Program-made: the position numbers and the translations under genes
The notes under the pieces: generated by a model
Told to the model about the DNA's origin: nothing
What the model saw: only the letters and a program-made list of their open reading frames with translations
Database searches by the model: none
Virus record (IMG/VR): IMGVR_UViG_3300000930_000093
Coordinates: 1-36,477 of that record
Reading direction: 5' to 3' (one strand)
Length of the DNA: 36,477 nucleotides
DNA from: a virus
In this document: positions 31,879 through 36,477 of the stretch, piece after piece
How the letters are laid out: each line of letters begins with the position of its first letter
Numbering within the stretch: the first letter of the stretch is position 1

Positions 31879-32458
31879 ATTTTCCTAGTTCTTTTTTAAT
31901 TGTTGCAGGTATTGTGTATCGTGTTTCTAATGTTTTGATGATAGTTGAAAGAGGTTTTGAATTGTTGCTCTTTACATAGTTAACTACATCATCCCATTTT
32001 TCAGATGTCTTTTTTAAAGTTGGCTTCTTTGTTGCCTTTACAGCAGGTGCTTCTTCGCTTATTCCAACTAAATCTTCTCCTGCCCACAAAGATAATCCTA
32101 ATCCGTGCATCGCAATAGCTTTTACTGTACTACGTTGAATAGTTTTGTTTACCGCAAAAGATGTTATCTTATCAATAGGTAACGATTGATTATTGTGATT
32201 CATAATAGGTAAATAATCTACGTGTTCTACATCATTAATAATTACACCTACTTTTACATAACCAGTGTTGCCATCTGTAAAATAATTAAGACCTGTGTGT
32301 TCTGACTCATATACCTTTCTGTTTGCACTAGGATATTGGTCTTTAATCATAGCCCAAGCATAAGCCCAAGATAGATAATCGAATCTTCCCTTTTTCTCTA
32401 CTCTGTCTTTTACATTGAGAGCAGCTAATGTTTTAAATGTTGATTTTGTGTTTGACAT
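31868..32458 (-). CDS. Sak3-type single-strand annealing protein (DUF1071)
   Basis: The product is 196 residues. FDYLSWAYAWAMIKDQYPSA (26-45) and the downstream MHGLGLSLWAGEDL are diagnostic for the DUF1071 (Sak3) family of Rad52-like annealing proteins. These coat single-stranded DNA and anneal complementary strands, giving RecA-independent recombination. The C-terminal ~60 residues are a Lys/Thr-rich linker plus a small helical domain (AVKATKKPTLKKTSEKWDDV), perhaps for partner binding. It overlaps the RecE-like nuclease gene, which supplies its substrate. Confidence 0.85.
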   Translation of the reverse strand: MSNTKSTFKTLAALNVKDRVEKKGRFDYLSWAYAWAMIKDQYPSANRKVYESEHTGLNYFTDGNTGYVKVGVIINDVEHVDYLPIMNHNNQSLPIDKITSFAVNKTIQRSTVKAIAMHGLGLSLWAGEDLVGISEEAPAVKATKKPTLKKTSEKWDDVVNYVKSNNSKPLSTIIKTLETRYTIPATIKKELGKYVK

Positions 32459-32461
32459 AAT

Positions 32462-32851
32462 TTAAAGTGATTTTGAAATTTTACTGTATTTATTAATTAA
32501 TTCTTCCCTTCTATTCTTAAGTGATTGGTAATGCTTTAGATTGTTTCTGTTGTTCATCTCTACTTTTATTTTATCATTAAGTAAATTGATTTTCTTTAAG
32601 TAAGTACATTTTAAAACATTAATAACTCCTTCTCTAAAGCCATGCATTAGAAAATAATAAAGCTCGTCTTCAAGAACAGGGTTGTAATTTAATCCCATTA
32701 ACTTAGTGTTATAGATAACAATACGTTTCCCCTGCTTTACAATTTTTATACCTTTAAAGAGGTAAGAGTGATGACCTTCAAATGAAGTGTTCACACTCAT
32801 ACTGTCATTTACAGCTTGATGCCATATGTCCTCAATTGTATATTCGTACAT
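32462..32851 (-). CDS. Hypothetical protein, 129 residues
   Basis: The product begins MYEYTIEDIWHQAVNDSMSV. The middle is beta-rich (FKGIKIVKQGKRIVIYNTKL), followed by a long basic helix (LNDKIKVEMNNRNNLKHYQS). The ATG overlaps the stop of the DnaA-like gene (TAATG), and its own stop lies three bases before the Sak3 gene. It probably belongs to the replication/recombination operon. No family recognised. Confidence 0.55.
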   Translation of the reverse strand: MYEYTIEDIWHQAVNDSMSVNTSFEGHHSYLFKGIKIVKQGKRIVIYNTKLMGLNYNPVLEDELYYFLMHGFREGVINVLKCTYLKKINLLNDKIKVEMNNRNNLKHYQSLKNRREELINKYSKISKSL

Positions 32852-33168
32852 TACTCGTCCTTGTATTTACGGATACAAGACTGTATTACTTGCCTCATTT
32901 CTTTATTTTCTGGGTCATCTATAGTGTTCGTAATCTTTTCGATTCCGTAATCTATGTTCTGCCTCAGTAGCGTGTATCCATTAAGAACACATAAGTTTTT
33001 AATCTCTATAGTCTTCATGTTATCCACACTACATATGTAGAATAACATAAACCTAGCTTGAGAATATAACCGTAGTTTCTTTTTCTTTTTACTAAATAAA
33101 TCAGTCTTTAGTATGCCGCATGCTTCGCACACGAAGTCAGCATACAAATTAAATATTCTGTTTTTCAT
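32851..33168 (-). CDS. DnaA domain IV-like DNA-binding protein
   Basis: The product is 105 residues. Residues ~22-78 follow the pattern of the DnaA C-terminal helix-turn-helix domain: DLFSKKKKKLRLYSQARFML matches the basic loop and the R-x-x-x-x-AR helix. IEIKNLCVLNGYTLLRQNID then sits where IGxxFGxRDHSTV would be, but the DHSTV signature is lost. There is no ATPase domain. A lone domain of this type could bind DnaA-box-like sites at a phage origin, recruit or block host DnaA, or regulate transcription. The stop overlaps the next gene's ATG (TAATG). The match is moderate. Confidence 0.5.
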   Translation of the reverse strand: MKNRIFNLYADFVCEACGILKTDLFSKKKKKLRLYSQARFMLFYICSVDNMKTIEIKNLCVLNGYTLLRQNIDYGIEKITNTIDDPENKEMRQVIQSCIRKYKDE

Positions 33169-33319
33169 TTTCGGTATGTTTGTTAATGTATTGACTTCCT
33201 AAATCTTCAAAGAAACCTCGCCAAGTAAACGGCTCTTCGATTAAGGTATTAAAATTGGCTGGGAGTGAGTCAGTCTCCTTTTGTCTTTGCTTAATGAACT
33301 CTTCACTTGATCTTCCCAT
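33149..33319 (-). CDS. Hypothetical small protein, 56 residues
   Basis: The product begins MGRSSEEFIKQRQKETDSLP and continues FTWRGFFEDLGSQYINKHTE. It is charged, with aromatic residues. It overlaps the DnaA-like gene by 20 bases. It is the first gene after a promoter-like box (33348-33355), so its transcript could open the recombination operon. No family recognised. Confidence 0.6.
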   Translation of the reverse strand: MGRSSEEFIKQRQKETDSLPANFNTLIEEPFTWRGFFEDLGSQYINKHTENEKQNI

Positions 33320-33347
33320 CAGTATAGAATTTAGTTTTTATGTTTTA

Positions 33348-33355
33348 CAAAAATA
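33348..33355 (-). promoter_or_regulatory. Promoter -7 box TATTTTTG on the minus strand
   Basis: Read leftwards, TATTTTTG fits TAnnTTTG and is followed by TAAAAC, with 28 bases to the ATG at 33319. It lies in the 56-base gap after the methyltransferase gene. The -33 element is not clear. Confidence 0.4.
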
Positions 33356-33375
33356 ATCTTTTTTATTTATATATG

Positions 33376-34401
33376 CTATTTTTTTGCATTATATTTTCTT
33401 TCTATCTCCATGTTTTTAAGTATATGTTCGATTACTTTTACCGTCCATCCATTACCTAACATCTTGTACCTCTGCGTGTTAGATACTCCTTCAGTATAGT
33501 TTTCAGGAACTGTCTGTAATCTTTCGCATTCTATTGGCGTAAGCTTTCTCCAATTATACTTTTCATTTATAATGCCCTGGTTTGGTGGTGCTGTGGTCAA
33601 GCAATGAGACTTGTTTTTCAATGCTCTACCTCTTCGTGTCTGACTATTTGGATATGATATATCTAATCCCTCACCTACACCTACAGCAGCATAACCTTTC
33701 TTGGTTGCTTCAGGGAAACATACCTTGTCCTCTATACGAATCATAGTACGTTGGCTTCGCTCTATACTATTCCACCATGTTGCACCTGAGTACCTTGCAG
33801 TTAAACAATAAGCCTTGCCTTTGTTAGTTACCATTCTCTCATCTACCTCTGACCCTTGAAGCTCATCCTCTGTCTGAATGATATCTCTTAATGTAATATG
33901 TTGGTCAATAGGATTAAACAAGTACGGTATGTTTGTCCAATAGTATCTCTTCCTGGTTTGTGCAGATACAAGTGCTGAGTCTATGTATATTGCCTCAACA
34001 CCTAACACATTTGATATAGTGTCTCTGTGTTCCTTTGTCATCTTTACATTCTCTAGTAAGAAATATTTAGGTTTGAGTTCCTTAACCAACCTGACAAACT
34101 CAAAGAACAATTTACTTCTAGGGTCATCAAAGTTGAGATTCTTACCTGCTCTACTAAATCCTTGACATGGGCTACCACCCATGATAAGATCTATCTTTTT
34201 GTTAAATCCATAAGCACCAAAGTGTTTGGATTCTACCTGAGTAACGTCCCCAAGATGAATCATGTTAGGGAAGTTTTTCGTTGCTATTTTTATAGCATAC
34301 TTATCTATCTCACTAGCAAAGTAGTTGTCTACCTTGAATCCTAAATTGTCTAGGGCTATCTGTCCACAGGACATGCCATCAAATAAACTTAATACATTCA
34401 T
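33376..34401 (-). CDS. DNA cytosine-5 methyltransferase
   Basis: The product is 341 residues. Motif I is LSLFDGMSCGQIAL (4-17), the catalytic motif IV GGSPCQGFS (75-83, Cys79), motif VI LLENV (115-119) and motif VIII QTRKRYYW (148-155). The C-terminus has LTPIECERLQTVPENYT and GNGWTVKVIEHI, motifs IX and X. It adds a methyl group to C5 of cytosine in a specific short site, with the target domain between motifs VIII and IX. No restriction endonuclease gene is nearby, so it is an orphan enzyme, probably protecting phage DNA from host restriction. It starts by a 4-base ATGA overlap with the 50-residue gene. Confidence 0.92.
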   Translation of the reverse strand: MNVLSLFDGMSCGQIALDNLGFKVDNYFASEIDKYAIKIATKNFPNMIHLGDVTQVESKHFGAYGFNKKIDLIMGGSPCQGFSRAGKNLNFDDPRSKLFFEFVRLVKELKPKYFLLENVKMTKEHRDTISNVLGVEAIYIDSALVSAQTRKRYYWTNIPYLFNPIDQHITLRDIIQTEDELQGSEVDERMVTNKGKAYCLTARYSGATWWNSIERSQRTMIRIEDKVCFPEATKKGYAAVGVGEGLDISYPNSQTRRGRALKNKSHCLTTAPPNQGIINEKYNWRKLTPIECERLQTVPENYTEGVSNTQRYKMLGNGWTVKVIEHILKNMEIERKYNAKK

Positions 34402-34550
34402 TGAATTACGATATTATTTTGATTAATAATTGTTCCATGGGCTGCGTCTGCCACCCATCTTCTTGCCTCTTGTATATAAGGAGTGTATCTTGTTTGGTCA
34501 TCTATTTCTCCTCTGTAATACAAGTGTACTTTAAAAATTTGTGTTTTCAT
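34398..34550 (-). CDS. Hypothetical small protein, 50 residues
   Basis: The product begins MKTQIFKVHLYYRGEIDDQT and continues YTPYIQEARRWVADAAHGTI. Its stop overlaps the methyltransferase ATG (ATGA), a coupling that supports it as real. The leader is A/T-rich (AATATTAAAATA). No family recognised. Confidence 0.6.
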   Translation of the reverse strand: MKTQIFKVHLYYRGEIDDQTRYTPYIQEARRWVADAAHGTIINQNNIVIQ

Positions 34551-34731
34551 TATTTTAATATTTAAATGTTACCTCATAAGAGGGGCGTCTTTCCGTCCTG
34601 TCAGTCTTATTGTAATTTGCTATTTTTTAATGACTATCTAAGTCGAAGGTTGATAGCTAGTGGAAATAACTTTGACTCAAGCATTACAACGGCCTACATT
34701 AGCGACAACTAAGGATTTTTAAACTCCACTA
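34551..34731 (-). other. 181-base intergenic region with candidate structured RNA
   Basis: No credible gene is present on either strand. The middle is richer in G+C than its surroundings. AGTCGAAGGTT (34641-34651) can pair with AACTTTGACT (34668-34677), with one bulge and one wobble. TAGTGGA (34658-34664), inside that loop, can pair with TCCACTA (34725-34731), giving a pseudoknot on either strand. A small CCTC/GAGG hairpin lies at 34572-34583. Neighbouring genes all run leftwards, so a minus-strand RNA is likelier. It could be a leader element, a non-coding RNA or chance. Confidence 0.4.
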
Positions 34732-35106
34732 TTAATATATTTTTATAGACACTTTATCCCACTTACCCATCTTGCCTTCATTAACAAGGAAGTCTATTCT
34801 GTGTTTCCACCGTCTATTCATTCGGTCTTGTACTGTCCATATTCCATTCATTTCTCCTGCACACTCTACTGTTACCTTAGTCCCAAACACAAAACCTAAC
34901 TTTTCTAAGTCTCTTGATACTGCTATCCATCTGTGTGAGGCTGGATTGCTTGGGTCTATATGTTTTCCACTTGCTGTAATCAGTGGTGTGTCGTCTGTCT
35001 GTCCTTCAACTGCATGGTATACAGTTGCTGTTACACTAACCTCATCTGTGGGGGCGTACCCCCAAAAGATGAGTGTGAACAATAATGCTATTGAAACCTT
35101 ATACAT
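34732..35106 (-). CDS. Secreted 3D-domain/double-psi barrel protein (lysis candidate)
   Basis: The product is 124 residues. Residues 1-18 (MYKVSIALLFTLIFWGYA) are a signal peptide or N-terminal anchor. The rest fits the 3D domain of MltA/YabE-like peptidoglycan enzymes: PLITASGKHID (41-51), HRWIAVSRDLEKLGFVFGTK (58-77), then VQDRMNRRWKHRIDFLV (92-108) with Asp94 and Asp105. These barrels cleave or bind peptidoglycan glycan strands. No other lysis enzyme is seen in the window, so this is the best endolysin candidate. It lies in the leftward early-type cluster and overlaps the Api92-like gene by eight bases. No lipobox Cys is present. Confidence 0.7.
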   Translation of the reverse strand: MYKVSIALLFTLIFWGYAPTDEVSVTATVYHAVEGQTDDTPLITASGKHIDPSNPASHRWIAVSRDLEKLGFVFGTKVTVECAGEMNGIWTVQDRMNRRWKHRIDFLVNEGKMGKWDKVSIKIY

Positions 35107-35752
35107 TTAATTCTTCTTTAGCTTCTTCAAAGTTGTCACCTAAATACTCTGCAAGGTTCCCATCTAGATAATATCCTTTTAGATGTATTCCCTCACCATT
35201 TATATATTTGTTTGGAAGAAAATATATCTCATCATTATCTGTGTCCTTCCAGTCAGGTAAGTCCCATTCAAGTGCATAAGTTTCTTCTCCATTATCAAAC
35301 TCAAACTCTGCACCCCAACCCTGTTCCTCCTCAAAAGAATAACTGAAAGTTGGTATGTCTTTGACAAAATGCTCTAAGATGATTTCATTATCAATCGGCC
35401 CCCATGCTGAGGTAAATCTGTACTGCCCCTCGTGGTACTCGTTGTCATAGCAACCCCACTTTGTACCCCAATTCTTGTAAGCCCAGTCATACCAATTGTC
35501 AAACCCATATTTATCTAGTAGGTATGCTCTTCTAGGTTTTGTAAGTGGATAGGACTTAAACTTAGCAGTCTCGTTTAGTTTCATTTGCTTTTCGTATTCC
35601 TCCTCACTCACTACTCTGGCCGGACTAGTGGTATTTTCTAGTTCTTTAGGCATCGGCCTGTAGTATTGACATAGCCCTACTTTGGCTATCTCTTCTAACT
35701 TTTTCTCGTACTTTTTTTCCACAACTATTTGTGCGTAACAATGATTTGGCAT
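35099..35752 (-). CDS. Api92-like ferredoxin-like-fold phage protein
   Basis: The product is 217 residues. MPNHCYAQIVV at the start, YYRPMPKEL (~30), NWYDWAYKNWGTKWGCYDNE (~84-103) and FTSAWGPID (~112) are the conserved marks of the Api92-like family found in many phages and plasmids. The C-terminal ~90 residues are very acidic and rich in Glu, Asp and Tyr. The biochemical role of the family is unknown. An acidic protein expressed early could be a host-takeover or DNA-mimic factor, but that is speculation. The leader is AT-rich (AATATTAATCAATTAAAAAA). Confidence 0.75.
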   Translation of the reverse strand: MPNHCYAQIVVEKKYEKKLEEIAKVGLCQYYRPMPKELENTTSPARVVSEEEYEKQMKLNETAKFKSYPLTKPRRAYLLDKYGFDNWYDWAYKNWGTKWGCYDNEYHEGQYRFTSAWGPIDNEIILEHFVKDIPTFSYSFEEEQGWGAEFEFDNGEETYALEWDLPDWKDTDNDEIYFLPNKYINGEGIHLKGYYLDGNLAEYLGDNFEEAKEELNV

Positions 35753-35780
35753 AATTTTTAATTTTTTAATTGATTAATAT

Positions 35781-36017
35781 TTATTGTTCTCTTGCGTATT
35801 CTATTACTTGTTGGTATACTTTGTCTTCTACAAACTCCCAAAAGAAATCTGTAATATCCATTCCATTTAATTCTACGGATTCAATCTCCAAGTCCTCTTC
35901 AGGTGGCTGCTCGTGTGTTCCTGTGTTGTAGTAGTATGAGTAGTCTATACTCAAACACCACTTGCTCTTACAGTGGTCTTCTTCTATAACGCATGTGCCT
36001 TTTGTATTTATGTTCAT
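35781..36017 (-). CDS. Hypothetical acidic protein, 78 residues
   Basis: From the ATG at 36017 the product begins MNINTKGTCVIEEDHCKSKW. I prefer this start to the upstream ATG at 36077 because the longer form would overlap the previous gene by 47 bases, while 36017 follows its stop by 13 bases with an A-rich leader (AAAAAATAAAGAC). The middle is Tyr-rich (SIDYSYYYNTG), followed by an acidic helical end. Two Cys lie near the N-terminus. No family recognised. Confidence 0.55.
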   Translation of the reverse strand: MNINTKGTCVIEEDHCKSKWCLSIDYSYYYNTGTHEQPPEEDLEIESVELNGMDITDFFWEFVEDKVYQQVIEYAREQ

Positions 36018-36030
36018 GTCTTTATTTTTT

Positions 36031-36300
36031 TTAACAGGCTGCCCACCCAATGAATACATAGTGTGTGTCTGTCTCATAATACTTGCACTCTCTCTTGTCT
36101 ATATTGTTCAATGCCTCATCATAAGCATCGTCATCTTTAGGCTCGGATATCCTACCTTCTAATGAACACGTAGTAATTGTGCCATTGTACGGATCGTTTC
36201 CGTACTCATACGACTCCTCTTCTCTTAAGGATTGGTATGCTTCTCTTGCTGATTTGTAATGTTTCTTGCTTGCATTGTAATGAATGGTTGTTGCTCCCAT
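36031..36300 (-). CDS. Hypothetical conserved-type phage protein, 89 residues
   Basis: The product begins MGATTIHYNASKKHYKSARE and contains YGNDPYNGTITT, then ends HYVFIGWAAC. Small phage proteins with an MGAT start, a helical EAYxxL segment and a YGxxPYNGTI turn are familiar from other genomes, but I cannot give a function. It follows the partial gene at the right edge after a 27-base leader made of three CAATTAAA-like repeats. Confidence 0.55.
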   Translation of the reverse strand: MGATTIHYNASKKHYKSAREAYQSLREEESYEYGNDPYNGTITTCSLEGRISEPKDDDAYDEALNNIDKRECKYYETDTHYVFIGWAAC

Positions 36301-36327
36301 AATTTAATTGTTTAATTGTTTAATTGA
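36301..36327 (-). repeat. Leader of tandem AATTAAAC units
   Basis: Read leftwards, TAATCAATTAAACAATTAAA continues into CAATTAAATT just before the ATG at 36300, so AATTAAA occurs three times with 8-base spacing. The gap at 35753-35780 starts with the same ATTAATCAATTAAA. These are A-rich leaders of the Bacteroidota type rather than Shine-Dalgarno sites. Confidence 0.6.
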
Positions 36328-36477
36328 TTAATATTTTGACAGAATTTCTCTGTCGGTTTCTAATTGTTTTTTGCTCAATACATTCATCATTGGTGATGTG
36401 TTTTCATCCCAAGAATAAAACTGATTGTCTTCTGTTTCGTCAATACATCTAATTGATGTGACATTGTCTGAAAGAAA
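36328..36477 (-). CDS. Hypothetical protein, C-terminal 49 residues (partial)
   Basis: The frame is open from the right edge to the stop at 36328. The visible part begins FLSDNVTSIRCIDETEDNQF, continues SWDENTSPMMNVLSKKQLET, and ends REILSKY. The start lies outside the window. Two internal Met are possible but unlikely starts, because the frame stays open upstream and the composition is uniform. No family recognised. Confidence 0.55.
   Translation of the reverse strand, partial: FLSDNVTSIRCIDETEDNQFYSWDENTSPMMNVLSKKQLETDREILSKY

Noticed and set aside
34582-34602. Minus-strand ACAGGACGGAAAGAC matches a highly conserved piece of 23S rRNA
   Set aside because: The match is about 15 bases and the flanks do not continue the rRNA. 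It is probably chance, though worth noting if the gap proves to be an RNA gene.
34658-34731. A 74-base segment closed by a perfect 7 bp stem (TAGTGGA/TCCACTA), the length of a tRNA
   Set aside because: Neither strand gives a T arm with the GTTCGA consensus, a convincing D arm or a 5 bp anticodon stem with a 7-base loop. No CCA follows. I keep it only as part of a possible structured RNA.
35781-36077. Longer form of the 78-residue gene starting at 36077
   Set aside because: It would overlap the upstream gene by 47 bases, whereas the ATG at 36017 has a typical A-rich leader and a 13-base gap.

Overview
The window is most of the genome of a tailed double-stranded DNA phage, and the host is most likely a member of the Bacteroidota (Flavobacteriia-like). 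The evidence for the host is indirect. The DNA is AT-rich, with roughly one third G+C by eye. Shine-Dalgarno sites are almost absent, and genes are instead preceded by A-rich leaders. Promoter-like boxes match the Bacteroidota -7 consensus TAnnTTTG, and the primase has a BT4734/VirE_N-type front end. The virion gene set (terminase, portal, scaffold, capsid, two small ring/connector-like proteins, one very large tail protein, three internal-type proteins, no tape measure) fits a short-tailed podovirus related in layout to crAss-like and marine Bacteroidota podoviruses. I see no integrase, repressor, CRISPR array, insertion sequence or convincing tRNA. Both ends cut through genes.

Rightward module (1-24300): the end of the large terminase, portal, probable scaffold, major capsid protein, a 249-residue protein bracketed by two intrinsic terminators, two ring/connector-type proteins, and a 1473-residue tail protein. 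Next comes a Cys-rich tail-tip region in which a ~265 bp unit has been tandemly duplicated across a gene junction. It is followed by a 252-residue virion-type protein, a GNAT-like acetyltransferase, and three likely internal or ejected proteins, the last of 2373 residues. Inside that giant gene, in the +1 frame, lies a separate 68-codon gene of a recognisable small phage family (20117-20323).

Leftward module (36477-24297, read right to left): small hypothetical genes, an Api92-like protein, a secreted 3D/double-psi barrel protein that is the best lysis candidate, an orphan cytosine-5 methyltransferase, a lone DnaA domain IV-like protein, a Sak3/DUF1071 annealing protein with a RecE-like nuclease, and a small SSB-like protein ending in DLPF followed by a terminator. 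After these come a large primase-helicase ending in GLPF, an SF2 helicase, a VRR-NUC nuclease, a metallophosphoesterase and several tiny genes. These products would together replicate, recombine and protect the phage DNA. The two modules converge at 24297-24300, where the stop codons overlap. The divergent promoter region between early and late genes must lie outside the window.

Most notable observations: the nested gene at 20117-20323; a chimeric gene apparently born by tandem duplication across a gene boundary (12227-12762); an SSB-like acidic LPF tail on the primase; a possible pseudoknot-forming intergenic RNA at 34641-34731; and two promoter boxes sharing TAnnTTTGTAAAAA at identical spacing from the start codon.
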